A DNA stretch of 21,193 nt from CAVLCC01 sp963661535 (GCA_963661535.1 CAVLCC010000036.1:1-21193); one strand, 5' to 3'; numbered from the stretch's first letter, positions 7,496-16,200 are shown. Numbers and translations: made by a program. Notes: generated by a model from the sequence alone, not told the origin.

Positions 7496-9214
7496 TTAAT
7501 TATCCTCAATGTCGGTATCGATAAGCGCAAAGAAAAAGCGTTCCTTTTGGTCGGTGTCGATTATGTGCACGGGCTTAATTTGGTTGATAGCCTTTCCGTG
7601 AGCCATGCGCATTTCTGTCCAAAGCAGGTTGGTTTCGTCTTGCAGCACGCGTGCAATAGTAATTCCGAGTTCCGAGTCGTCAATCATCATATTAACGTCA
7701 AAACTCGCTTTTCTTAGCTCCTCATTAGCAACACAAGAAAGCTCGCTAACGCTAATTTTGGAGTGGTCGGCGTGATAGAACTCAAAGAGAAATTCGTAGC
7801 GAGGGGGCACGGTATTGGGGTTAGGATACAAGCTAAAGTCAACAAGATCTAGACCCATGCGCTCAGCTACGGCATCAGCAACTTTGCGAAGGACCACCTC
7901 GGTGACCTTCTCGCCACAAAGATTAACAGTTTGGTCGAGGCGATAGAGAAATTCAATCGTTGGCATTTTGCCCATGTGACCCACAACGTGGATTGCGTCG
8001 CGCATTTTGTAGCGATAAAAACCCGAGGCGGTGGTGATGATAACCTCATAGTCTTTGCCAACTTGCATGTCTTCAACATCGAGAGTGTTGTTGTAGTCGG
8101 GATTATCAACGTCTACAAATTCAAAATAAACCGAGCGTGGAAGCATAACACTTGCGGGGTTGTCCATCTCAAAGGGGATAGAGAAAACACCCTCAGAGGC
8201 ATTGTAGCCTGTGTACATGATATGAACGTCGTTTCCAATGAAGCGGCGCAGACGCGTGGTGTAGGGGGTAAAGCCGCCACCAGCTACGCTGCGAATAACC
8301 GTGAGATTTGGCCACATAGCAGGCGTGATAGGCTCATCAAAGCCGCGCTCAAAGATGGCACGCAGCTCAGATGCACGCTCAGGGTTAGGAGCAAGCTTTG
8401 CCTCAACGCTAGCGCGAATGTCATCTGGCATTTGAATAGAAGGATCGATAGTGCCTGTCTCAATGTCGTGCTCAAGCATCTCCCAGTTATCTTCTAGATA
8501 GCGCATAATGTCGAGGAGGCGAGTTATAAATACAACGCTAATGTCGACAATGTCGGGCTCTTCAATGGCAAAACGGGTGTGAAGATAACGTGAGTCGGTG
8601 GCGCTAGTGGCAAAAATTGCCTCCTCGGGGCTTGTGGTGGTGGCAGACAAAAACTGGCGATTTTCCATGGTTGCCTTGCAAGAAAGTGCGCCGTAGGTGG
8701 CTCCGCCCTTCAAAGTTTCAAGACTCGCCTGCATACATGTGAACATGCGTCCGCCGCTTAGAACATCGCCGGTAGCTTTGTATGTTTTATAAAAAGTGTA
8801 GGCACCAGCGTATGCCATAAGGTTGTCTTGCATTCGCTTGGTGTAGGGGATACCCTTGGGATTTCCCATTGTGCCCGAGGTCTCATTAAAGTGGATAATC
8901 TCATCTGCTGCCACGATGCCAGTTTTGCCAGTCTCCATAACTTCGTAGATATACTCGGCGTAATCGTCATAGGTGGTGAGGGGGACGTTTTTCTTAAAGT
9001 CGTCTACCGTATTTATGTTTGCAAAATTGTGCTTGCGGCCAAAAGGAGTATTTTCGTTAGCCCTCAGAAATTCAAAAAGGAGTTGCTCTTGCACTTCGCG
9101 AGGGTGCTCAACGTCGCTCATTAACTGCGCCTCAACTTGCTCGCCAGCCTTATATTGCTGGTCGAACATGGCGCGTCTTAGGGTGGCAACGTCAATCTTT
9201 GCATCACTTGGCAT
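7496..9214 (-). CDS. GH3-family acyl-adenylating (amido synthetase-like) enzyme
   Basis: GH3 proteins are firefly-luciferase-superfamily enzymes that activate a carboxylic acid with ATP; the plant members then join it to an amino acid. The 572-residue length fits. All three nucleotide-binding motifs are visible: FNETSGTMGNPKG at 109-121, YTGYNASEG at 334-342, and YRYKMRDAI at 400-408, followed by NLCGEKVTE at 431-439. Bacterial substrates are essentially unknown. The start is secure: AGGAGG (9220-9225) sits five bases before ATG and overlaps the STAS stop codon, so the two genes are probably translationally coupled. The stop is three bases from the MATE start. The position between a partner-switch module and an exporter suggests it makes a conjugate that the MATE protein exports; that is inference. 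Confidence 0.9.
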   Translation of the reverse strand: MPSDAKIDVATLRRAMFDQQYKAGEQVEAQLMSDVEHPREVQEQLLFEFLRANENTPFGRKHNFANINTVDDFKKNVPLTTYDDYAEYIYEVMETGKTGIVAADEIIHFNETSGTMGNPKGIPYTKRMQDNLMAYAGAYTFYKTYKATGDVLSGGRMFTCMQASLETLKGGATYGALSCKATMENRQFLSATTTSPEEAIFATSATDSRYLHTRFAIEEPDIVDISVVFITRLLDIMRYLEDNWEMLEHDIETGTIDPSIQMPDDIRASVEAKLAPNPERASELRAIFERGFDEPITPAMWPNLTVIRSVAGGGFTPYTTRLRRFIGNDVHIMYTGYNASEGVFSIPFEMDNPASVMLPRSVYFEFVDVDNPDYNNTLDVEDMQVGKDYEVIITTASGFYRYKMRDAIHVVGHMGKMPTIEFLYRLDQTVNLCGEKVTEVVLRKVADAVAERMGLDLVDFSLYPNPNTVPPRYEFLFEFYHADHSKISVSELSCVANEELRKASFDVNMMIDDSELGITIARVLQDETNLLWTEMRMAHGKAINQIKPVHIIDTDQKERFFFALIDTDIEDN

Positions 9215-9223
9215 GTTTGCCTC

Positions 9224-9526
9224 CTAGCTCTCTATGGTAATAAAATCAGTAAAACCAGTTGCATCAAGCACGTCTGCAATGTAGACGTTAGGTGACCTTA
9301 AAACAACCTTGCCATCAACCTTAACAAGTTCTTTGTATGCAAAGAGAAACACTCTAAGACCTGCGCTCGACACATATTGAGTGTTTGCAAGATCAATTAC
9401 AAGATCTTGCACTCCGTCTAAGTTCTCGCGCAAAAACGCCTCCAGCTCCGGAGAGGTGTTTGTATCGAGCCTGCCCTCAACTGTCACAGTTAACTGGGTG
9501 TCTTTTAATTCATGTGTTAGTTCCAC
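9224..9526 (-). CDS. STAS-domain anti-sigma factor antagonist-like protein
   Basis: A 100-residue single STAS domain of the SpoIIAA/RsbV type. The phosphorylation loop reads YVSSAGLRVF at 51-60; Ser54 aligns with the serine phosphorylated by RsbW/SpoIIAB kinases, with Ser53 the alternative. Asp45 in VIDLANTQYV is the usual acidic residue of the loop. The start is GTG 9526, supported by GAGGAGG six bases upstream. It lies 32 bases after the phosphatase gene and nine before the GH3 gene. In known systems the unphosphorylated form binds a kinase partner and the PP2C phosphatase resets it. Here two candidate kinase domains exist in the operon (phosphatase C-terminus and MATE C-terminus) and no sigma factor gene is present. 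Confidence 0.93.
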   Translation of the reverse strand: MELTHELKDTQLTVTVEGRLDTNTSPELEAFLRENLDGVQDLVIDLANTQYVSSAGLRVFLFAYKELVKVDGKVVLRSPNVYIADVLDATGFTDFITIES

Positions 9527-9558
9527 TTTTTCCTCCTCGTGTTAATTCTGTACTCCAA

Positions 9559-11787
9559 TTATACAAAACGTTTTACCATTCTTAAGATGTTGCAGTCGTT
9601 AGCGTAGGTGTAACTAATATCATTTGTGAACTTTTGAACAAGCAAAATCCCAAGACCACCCACACGGTTTTTGTCATCAGGGTCTGCTTTGCTTGTTTTT
9701 TGTTGGAGGGGGTTAAATTCTCGACCCTTATCGATGAAAGTTAAGTCTAAGGCGTTGTTCTTCTCATCAATTGTAGCAATAACTTTAATAGGCTTGCAAG
9801 CCTTCGCATCTTCAAAACCGTAAGAGCAAATGTTAGTGAACACCTCTTCTGCAACCAGCATAAGTTCGCTTATGAATTTAAGACTGGCGCCAGCATTTTC
9901 ACAAACATCGGCAAGGAAAGTGTTGAGCTCATCTAAGTGCTTAACATCTGCATCTATGCTTGCCTTTTTGATTGACGTATTCCAACTAAATCCAATGGCT
10001 GTGATGTCGTCGGCTTGGGGAGAACTTCCTGCGAAATCTTTGACACTAGAGATGAGTCTAGCTATCTTGATATCCATGCTAGAGGCAAAAGAGTTATTGC
10101 TATTGAGAGAGTCAAGCATGCGAACATCACCATAGAGTTCGTCTTGTTCGTTGGTATCTTCTGTGATGCCATCGGTGTAGAGCAAAATGGAGTCGCCCTC
10201 GCTAAAGTCAATTGTGTGAACAGTGTATTTAACGCCCTTCATAGCACCAAGCACAAGTCCATGTTTTGCTTTTGCAATCTCAGCGGTGCCTCCGTGTGGC
10301 ATTAAGACAGGGTCATTGTGACCTGCGTTTACGAAGTGCAGCTCGCATTTTGCAGTGTCTAGCACGCACGCAAAGACGGTTACAAAAAGGCAGGCACTGT
10401 TGCGTGAGCAAAGTTGATTATTAGATCGCGTAATGGCAACGCCAAGGTCAGGCGCATTTGAGATATTTTGGCGAATAGTGCTCTGCGCACGCATCATAAA
10501 AAGCGCGGCAGGCACACCTTTGCCAGAAACGTCTCCAATAATAAAACCAACCCTGTTATCGTCAACTTTAAAGGCATCGTAGAAGTCGCCTCCAACCTCA
10601 CGACAGGGATACATAACGGCGGCAATGTCGAGGCCAAAGCGCTTCTCGAGCTTCTCAAAGCTCGTGGGAACAGAGCTCATCTGAATTTGTTTTGCAATTT
10701 CGAGCTCAGCAATAGCGTGCTGTTCATGCGCCACCATTTCGCATATTTTGCTATTAAGATCTCCTAGGTCAGAGCGCATTTTATTGGTAGAGTTAACAAG
10801 ATCTACTACCTCGCGTATCAGTTTTTTGTCACTAAAGTCTTCGGGAGGCAAAGTGACGCTTAAATTTGCATAAGGGTCTGCATAGGGGTCTTCGTTTGTA
10901 TGATTTATGTAAGCATCTTCTGCAATTTCTTGGAGTTCTCCAACAAAATTTCTTTGATAGCTAGACAGAAGTTCAATGGGGTGAACCAAGCGCTTCTCCA
11001 AAAAGTATAGAAATGCAAACATGGGGATAAACACAGGAAGCGCAAGCAATGCGGTTTTGTTATATATTACGCGAATTGCAAGACGTATGTTTTGGGTTCC
11101 AACCTCGCTAATAGCAACAAACAAAGTATCTAGCAGCAAAATAATGACTACGCAAATGGTAAATGCAATGGCTATACGCTGGGTTAAGTTCGCATCTTTT
11201 TGCCGTTTGTAGGGCACGTGAATCCAAGGTGGGGGTGTGGGCACAAGTGCTGAGCGCTCAAGTGCGTAGAGCAAGGGGAGTCCCACGTATAGCAGCATCC
11301 AAATGTTGTTTAGTGTGCGAAGGGTGAACTCAACCGAAACTGGATTAGTGCTTGTTGTTCCCAAAACATATAGGTTAAAAAAATTAACTACAAAACCGTC
11401 AATAGTTACAAGCAGCATGTAGAGAGCAATTTTTATTGAGGAGTCTAGGCGAGGGTAGGGAGCATCGCTTTTGCGATAGATAAAATACCATATCCATCGG
11501 GGCAGACCGTTATAGATTACTTGCGTAAGAAAATAGGGTATGAGGAGTGGAATAAAGCTTTCAACTCGCATAAAGTCTGCTACAAAATTGGCAGTTGCGC
11601 ATCCTAGAATAGCTGGAATTCCAAAGAACAAACCAAGAACTGGACCTAGCGCAGAGACAGGACGAATTTGCACAATGCCACTTACGTTAGGCAAATTTTG
11701 GAAGAAAACGCACAGCGGCAAATACACAGCAAAACATGCAACAAAAACAAGTATGGGATGAAGCTTGATTGTTTTTAGTGAACCCAC
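9559..11787 (-). CDS. Membrane-anchored PP2C (SpoIIE-type) phosphatase with C-terminal RsbW-like ATPase domain
   Basis: A 742-residue sensor-regulator. Residues 1-~190 are hydrophobic with several helices and resemble ECF S-component-like modules (RPVSALGPVLGLFFGIPAILG). Two further helices (~205-228, ~248-265) are followed by a HAMP-like linker and coiled coil to ~370. The PP2C domain carries its metal-binding motifs: VGGDFYD (398-404), GDVSGKG (418-424), YTDGITE (537-543) and ADDITAIG (593-600). A C-terminal HATPase domain has N box AEEVFTNICSYGF (646-658), DKGREFNPL and GGLGI (710-714). So phosphatase and kinase-like activities sit in one chain. The start is GTG 11787 with GAGGA just upstream. 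It heads the operon. It is not the sporulation SpoIIE itself: the membrane part differs and no sporulation genes occur here. Confidence 0.9.
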   Translation of the reverse strand: MGSLKTIKLHPILVFVACFAVYLPLCVFFQNLPNVSGIVQIRPVSALGPVLGLFFGIPAILGCATANFVADFMRVESFIPLLIPYFLTQVIYNGLPRWIWYFIYRKSDAPYPRLDSSIKIALYMLLVTIDGFVVNFFNLYVLGTTSTNPVSVEFTLRTLNNIWMLLYVGLPLLYALERSALVPTPPPWIHVPYKRQKDANLTQRIAIAFTICVVIILLLDTLFVAISEVGTQNIRLAIRVIYNKTALLALPVFIPMFAFLYFLEKRLVHPIELLSSYQRNFVGELQEIAEDAYINHTNEDPYADPYANLSVTLPPEDFSDKKLIREVVDLVNSTNKMRSDLGDLNSKICEMVAHEQHAIAELEIAKQIQMSSVPTSFEKLEKRFGLDIAAVMYPCREVGGDFYDAFKVDDNRVGFIIGDVSGKGVPAALFMMRAQSTIRQNISNAPDLGVAITRSNNQLCSRNSACLFVTVFACVLDTAKCELHFVNAGHNDPVLMPHGGTAEIAKAKHGLVLGAMKGVKYTVHTIDFSEGDSILLYTDGITEDTNEQDELYGDVRMLDSLNSNNSFASSMDIKIARLISSVKDFAGSSPQADDITAIGFSWNTSIKKASIDADVKHLDELNTFLADVCENAGASLKFISELMLVAEEVFTNICSYGFEDAKACKPIKVIATIDEKNNALDLTFIDKGREFNPLQQKTSKADPDDKNRVGGLGILLVQKFTNDISYTYANDCNILRMVKRFV

Positions 11788-11819
11788 GTTGTCCTCACTT
11801 TAACAGGCTGTTTTGATGT

Positions 11820-11881
11820 TAGGCATTGCTAGGCATTATCAGATATTACTCTAGATGTTACTAGACATTGCTAGACTTAAC
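11820..11881 (-). repeat. Six-unit 10-11 bp degenerate tandem repeat upstream of the phosphatase operon
   Basis: On the minus strand the unit is close to TCTAGCAATG. The plus-strand units are TAGGCATTGC (11820), TAGGCATTATC (11830), AGATATTACTC (11841), TAGATGTTAC (11852), TAGACATTGC (11862) and TAGACTTAAC (11872). The period equals one helical turn. It begins 32 bases upstream of the operon start codon, in the leader if the promoter candidate at 11919-11949 is right. It could be a protein-binding array or an RNA element; the sequence alone does not say which. Confidence 0.7.
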
Positions 11882-11918
11882 AACCTTAAAATGAAAACAT
11901 AAAAAACTCACAATAAAC

Positions 11919-11949
11919 TCTATAGTAGGCTTATCAACCGGCTAATCAA
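11919..11949 (-). promoter_or_regulatory. Candidate promoter for the phosphatase-STAS-GH3-MATE operon
   Basis: On the minus strand TTGATT (11949-11944) is followed after 16 bases by TACTAT (11927-11922), or after 19 by TATAGA. The match to a sigma-70 promoter is fair only. It overlaps the left arm of the inverted repeat at 11929-11986, so binding there could affect this promoter. Confidence 0.35.
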
Positions 11950-11986
11950 TAATTTAGAGTCGCCTTGTTAGTTAAGGTTGATAAGC
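11929..11986. repeat. 11-bp perfect inverted repeat with extended pairing
   Basis: GCTTATCAACC (11929-11939) and GGTTGATAAGC (11976-11986) are exact reverse complements, 36 bases apart. GGCTAA and TTAGTT just inside can extend the pairing with a two-base bulge. It lies 23 bases past the YhgE-like gene's stop and may be that transcript's terminator or 3' hairpin, although no T-run follows. It may also be an operator for the next operon. Confidence 0.6.
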
Positions 11987-12009
11987 TCTTAGTAGTATTG
12001 TTACTATCA

Positions 12010-14037
12010 TCACAACCCGAACAAGCGGAGTAGCTTTTCCCAAAAGTTCAAAGGTGCTTCTTCCACAACATCTTCTATAGTGGCTTCAGCCTTTTCGATT
12101 GCTGTGGTTTTGATAACAAATTGAACAGAGTCCACATTGGTATTCTTTTCAGAAACAAACGACACCACTTCGCCATCGCCGCCGGTGATAGAAGAGGTCA
12201 TAGAATCAATCTCATCACTGATTTGCGTATCCATATCCGACGTTTTATTGGCAAACTCTGAGGTTCCTTTTGCAAGGTCTAAGGTACCACTATATAGATT
12301 GCCTGCCGCATTATTGAGTTCGCCCATAGAAAGCTGAAGCGTACCAGTATTGCTATAAAGTGCGTCCATGTTGAGTTTTAGATTCTTGGCACCGGCTGCT
12401 GCATCACTAACTGCGCTGGTATAGTCGAGCAGTCCTTGGTAAAAAGCGCCGTAGTTGTCAAGTTGACCTTTGAGTTCTGATACCTGCTTCGCTGCGTCGC
12501 TAACCGTGGCAACAGCTGCATTTATTTGAGATGTAACTTCGTCTGAGGCCATTAGTTGTTCAATGTAGGCATCTCGAATTTGCGTTTTTTGCTCGTCAGT
12601 CATAGAAGAAACAGCGCCTTGCAAAATCTGCTCTTTTTGCTCGTCTGTTAGCTGTGCGATAGCACCATTGAGTATTTGAGTCTTTTGTTCCTCAGTCATG
12701 TTTGCAACAGCTTGTGCAACGGCGACCTGTCCCTCTATAGACTGCAAATAGTCGTTTGCTTGTTCGTCCGTATAACCCCCCTCAACAAGCTGCTCATAAA
12801 TTGCTTGCGCTGCTACTTGTGCATAGAGGTTATCTGCCTGCGAAGAGATATACTCCATATAGATTGAATTTGCTTGCTCGTCTACATAAGCGCGATATAG
12901 TGTGTCTGCTTGTGCCTCAACTTGTGCTGTAACTTTTTGCAATGCAGCTTGATAGGCTTGGCTATATACGCTATCGGCATCTAGTTTTGCTAAGAGATCC
13001 ATCAAAACATTGGAATAGTTGGAGGGAGTAAGCAAAACGGACTCCAAGCCATTTGCTTCTAGCTGTGCGTTTAGGGCAGTAGCTGATGCGGTGCAAAGTC
13101 CCTCGTATGCGGTATAAGCTGCGCCGGTTAGCTGGTCATTTTTTGATGCAATGCTCGACAAGCCAGAATAAAGCTCGCCTGCTCCACTTGCCAAAGCCCC
13201 TACTCCAGAATTTAGTTCGCCGGTCTTGTCTGCGAGTGTGCTTGTGGCGCTATATAGCTGCCCTGTTGCATTGCGCACTTCGCCTGCGCCGCCGTTAATG
13301 TTTGCGATAGCAGAAATAATTTCGTCTACCTTGCTCATAAGTTCGGCATCGTCAATGTCAAAATTCATGTTGAGACGAACGCCGTTAATGGCAACAGCAT
13401 CCATTTCAAAATCCGATACGTTTGCATGTATCACCGTATCAATTCCCTTGCCTGGCAAAATTGTGTAGGTGAGCTGCTTGTCGCTTCCAACATTGGCTGT
13501 GGTGGCACCACTAGATGTGATATTTTTGCAAAGATTAGTATCTAGCGTAAACGCAGCTTGGAGCGCATATTTGTCGTAGAAGTCGCCTTTGCAATTCTCA
13601 TTTTTGCTAACGTTAAAACGAATTTCTAAAGCACCACTTTTGCCAGCAATATCAGAGGCAGAATATTCTTTTCCATCCAAAAAATACCGGATAGAAATGT
13701 TCCACGGGGTAGAGGTACTCTTCATGGTTCCCTGATAGTAGACCTTATCTGTAACCGACGATAAGGTAACTTGGTCGCCGTTTTGGGTGATTTTATCGTT
13801 CGTGTTTAGCATCTTTACATCTTTATAATCACCGTAGTCAACTATGTTGCCGCCTGCAAAGATATTAACGGCTTCCATGTCTGTTACTTTGCCTGAGGCA
13901 TCGGTCATAGCGTAGATGACCTCTTCCTTTTTTGAAGGGGTAGCATCTGCAAGTGCTGGAGCAACCGAGGATCCCAAAAGCAGAGCAGATAGTGCCACAG
14001 ACACTGTGGATGCTGCAATTTTTTGAACAAGTTTCAT
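12010..14037 (-). CDS. Secreted YhgE/Pip-like heptad-repeat protein, MMPL partner
   Basis: A 675-residue exported protein with a signal peptide (KLVQKI, hydrophobic core, AxA site near ALADA, residues 28-32). Residues ~35-235 look beta-rich. After this come long alpha-helical stretches with the x-Leu-x-x-Gly rhythm of YhgE/Pip proteins (SGVGALASGAGELYSGL; GNLYSGTLDLAKGTSEF). Three 16-residue repeats lie at ~447-494. Relatives usually end in membrane helices; here only a short amphipathic end, FWEKLLRLFGL, is seen. The start ATG overlaps the stop of the MMPL gene (ATGA) and uses AAGGAGG inside that gene, so the two are co-translated. The pair recurs in Gram-positive bacteria as an RND-type exporter with a periplasm-like adaptor; the adaptor role is inference. 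Confidence 0.8.
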   Translation of the reverse strand: MKLVQKIAASTVSVALSALLLGSSVAPALADATPSKKEEVIYAMTDASGKVTDMEAVNIFAGGNIVDYGDYKDVKMLNTNDKITQNGDQVTLSSVTDKVYYQGTMKSTSTPWNISIRYFLDGKEYSASDIAGKSGALEIRFNVSKNENCKGDFYDKYALQAAFTLDTNLCKNITSSGATTANVGSDKQLTYTILPGKGIDTVIHANVSDFEMDAVAINGVRLNMNFDIDDAELMSKVDEIISAIANINGGAGEVRNATGQLYSATSTLADKTGELNSGVGALASGAGELYSGLSSIASKNDQLTGAAYTAYEGLCTASATALNAQLEANGLESVLLTPSNYSNVLMDLLAKLDADSVYSQAYQAALQKVTAQVEAQADTLYRAYVDEQANSIYMEYISSQADNLYAQVAAQAIYEQLVEGGYTDEQANDYLQSIEGQVAVAQAVANMTEEQKTQILNGAIAQLTDEQKEQILQGAVSSMTDEQKTQIRDAYIEQLMASDEVTSQINAAVATVSDAAKQVSELKGQLDNYGAFYQGLLDYTSAVSDAAAGAKNLKLNMDALYSNTGTLQLSMGELNNAAGNLYSGTLDLAKGTSEFANKTSDMDTQISDEIDSMTSSITGGDGEVVSFVSEKNTNVDSVQFVIKTTAIEKAEATIEDVVEEAPLNFWEKLLRLFGL
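12556..12699 (-). repeat. Three 48-bp tandem repeats within the YhgE-like gene
   Basis: Three consecutive 16-residue units encode MTEEQKTQILNGAIAQ, LTDEQKEQILQGAVSS and MTDEQKTQIRDAYIEQ. The units are in frame and clearly related at the DNA level. They probably extend a helical coiled-coil arm. Confidence 0.8.
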
Positions 14038-16091
14038 TGTGAATAAACCTCCTTGGATTTTTTGGTTTTTATGATTAACTTATCGAACAGATACAGCAGA
14101 CCCGGCAAGACGAACAGCACAATTGCAAGCGAGCACAAAGTGCCTTTGCCGAGGAAGTATCCCAGTTGAGAGAGCAGCCCGTGGCTTGAGAAGATACCGA
14201 GCAAAAATCCCACTACTGTTAGCACGCTTGCCGAGGTCAGCACCGACACCGCTACTGCAGAGACTGTCTGTATAACTGCGTCTTTTTTCGCGTAGGTCTG
14301 CCGCATCTCTTTGTAGCGATCTGTAAATAAAATGGCGTAGTCTACCGTAGCACCTAGCTGAATGGAGCTAATAATTAGATAGGCAATGTAGAAAATTGTT
14401 TGGTCGCTAAAGTATGGAATTGACAAATTGATCCAGATGGCCGTCTCTATGGATAGCACCAAAATAATTGGCAGAATAATGGATTTCATAGTTATTAGCA
14501 GCACAAGAAATACCGCGCCGATTGCAATTAGGTTAACCTTGACCATGTCTGATGTAACAGTGTTCATCAAGTCGTAGGTAGATACACCCTCACCAGCCAA
14601 ATACCATGAACTAGGATAGTATTGCTCGGCGGTGTCTCGAATGTTTTCTACCAAAGTAAATGTTTCTTTGCCTTCATAGGCGGCGTCTACTGTAAGCACC
14701 ATGCGCGTGTAGTTCTTGCTATTTAGCTTGGAGAGAGTGCCACTGTCGAGGTATTGCTCTGGAATGGTTTCACCCACTGTATCCACATAAGACAAAATGC
14801 TTGTGACTTGCGGAATTTGGTGCAGAACTTCTGACAACTCGGATTGCGTGGCAGTACTATCTTTGGGAACCATGAGCACATAGGTGTCTTGCTTGTCAAA
14901 GGTGTTTTCGATTTTTTTTGTGTCTGAGCCCAGTTGGGTGCTAGATCCAAAGATGTGCGATGCGCCATAATAGAAGCTGTTGGCATTAGATGCTAGATAG
15001 CATGGGACAATTAAAATTGCAAAAACAATGACCATCGGCATCATAATTTGAGTGACAAATTTTCCAAAGTGCTGAAAACTAGGCATAAACGAGCGGTGCT
15101 GCGTTTTATCAATGAGCTTATAAGTGCGAAGTATTAGGGCGGGCATAAATGTAAACACAGTGATAAGGCTTAGAGCCACGCCTTTTGCGAGTGCCAGACC
15201 GAGATTGGGTCCAATTTGGAACTGCATTAGACACAGCGCCAGAAAGCCGATGACAGTGGTTAGCCCGCTAGATAAAATGGAGGTCGTAGACATTGTAAGA
15301 GCCTGCACCATGGCTTCTTTGGTGTTGCTGGTTGTTTGGCGACACTCAGCAAAACGATGTAGCAAAAACACAGAGTAGTCTAGCGACACCGCAAGTTGCA
15401 AGATGTTGCCCGCTGCATTGGTAACAAAAGAGATCTCGCCAAACATTAAGTTGCTGCCTGCGTTTATGACCACAGCGATACCAAGACTCGCGAGCACCAA
15501 AAGAGGCTCTGAAAATGACGTTGTTGTAAGTATTAGTATCAGCAACACAAATGCCACAGCAATGATAGCAATGGTCGTGATCTCGTTAACAGTGCTCGTT
15601 GTAGCTACCGCTGTGGTTACAGCACTGCCGGTCATGGCATTGCCGTCTCCAATGATATCGCGAATTGCGCTCACTGCTTCAATGCGTTTATCCTCTGAGA
15701 TTGTTATGGAAAACAAAGCACTGCCGTTTTTGTAGTAGCTTTCAACTGTATCTTGATCTTGCATCTCTAGTGGAACGGTTACGCTTGCTACATCGTCGAG
15801 CCAGGTTACGTCGGTTACACCGTCTACTTCCAGCAGCTTTTGTTTGTATTCTAGAGCCTTAGGAACAGAAACATTTTGCACCATCACTCGTGCATTTGGT
15901 ATACCGCCTTCGTATTCTTGCTCCATTAAGTCGAGCGCTTGAGTAGAAGCACTCTCAGGCGGCAGATAATCGTTCATGTCGTAGTTGACCGCAACAAACT
16001 GCTTGCAGATTGCGCAGACAACAAACATTGTTAGAAAAATAGCAATGATTAGTTTTTGATGATTCACTATGTGTCTATAAAACTTTTCCAT
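14034..16091 (-). CDS. MMPL/RND-superfamily membrane exporter
   Basis: A 685-residue polytopic protein in two homologous halves, each with one helix, a large extracytoplasmic loop and about five clustered helices. Each half has the Asp-Tyr pair of MMPL transporters thought to serve proton relay: SLDYSVFLLHRF in the first and TVDYAILFTDRYKE in the second. Relatives export lipids, peptides or hydrophobic compounds; the substrate here is unknown. ATG 16091 is preferred because similarity begins there (MEKFYRHIVNHQ) and AGAGAGG lies 12 bases upstream; the frame runs back to a GTG at 16145. It is the first gene of an operon with the YhgE-like gene and diverges from the TetR gene, which probably represses it through the palindrome at 16220-16245. 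Confidence 0.9.
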   Translation of the reverse strand: MEKFYRHIVNHQKLIIAIFLTMFVVCAICKQFVAVNYDMNDYLPPESASTQALDLMEQEYEGGIPNARVMVQNVSVPKALEYKQKLLEVDGVTDVTWLDDVASVTVPLEMQDQDTVESYYKNGSALFSITISEDKRIEAVSAIRDIIGDGNAMTGSAVTTAVATTSTVNEITTIAIIAVAFVLLILILTTTSFSEPLLVLASLGIAVVINAGSNLMFGEISFVTNAAGNILQLAVSLDYSVFLLHRFAECRQTTSNTKEAMVQALTMSTTSILSSGLTTVIGFLALCLMQFQIGPNLGLALAKGVALSLITVFTFMPALILRTYKLIDKTQHRSFMPSFQHFGKFVTQIMMPMVIVFAILIVPCYLASNANSFYYGASHIFGSSTQLGSDTKKIENTFDKQDTYVLMVPKDSTATQSELSEVLHQIPQVTSILSYVDTVGETIPEQYLDSGTLSKLNSKNYTRMVLTVDAAYEGKETFTLVENIRDTAEQYYPSSWYLAGEGVSTYDLMNTVTSDMVKVNLIAIGAVFLVLLITMKSIILPIILVLSIETAIWINLSIPYFSDQTIFYIAYLIISSIQLGATVDYAILFTDRYKEMRQTYAKKDAVIQTVSAVAVSVLTSASVLTVVGFLLGIFSSHGLLSQLGYFLGKGTLCSLAIVLFVLPGLLYLFDKLIIKTKKSKEVYSQ

Positions 16092-16129
16092 TACTGTTAA
16101 ACACCTCTCTTTTGAGCTCCTTTCGTTAA

Positions 16130-16173
16130 CGTTTCTTGGTAACACAACTTATTGGTCTTGCGTTTCTTGGTAA
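16130..16173. repeat. 13-bp direct repeat in the MMPL leader
   Basis: CGTTTCTTGGTAA occurs exactly at 16130-16142 and 16161-16173, a 31-bp spacing (three helical turns). It lies between the candidate MMPL promoter and its start. It could be a second regulator site or a duplication scar. Confidence 0.65.
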
Positions 16174-16200
16174 TGCTTCTTTTTGTCTGTTGAACTTTTT

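Noticed and set aside
9559..11787. Reading the PP2C protein as sporulation SpoIIE
   Set aside because: The membrane part and the added ATPase domain differ, there are no sporulation genes nearby, and the lineage is not known to sporulate.
11820..11881. CRISPR-like array
   Set aside because: The units are only 10-11 bp, directly adjacent and without spacers.
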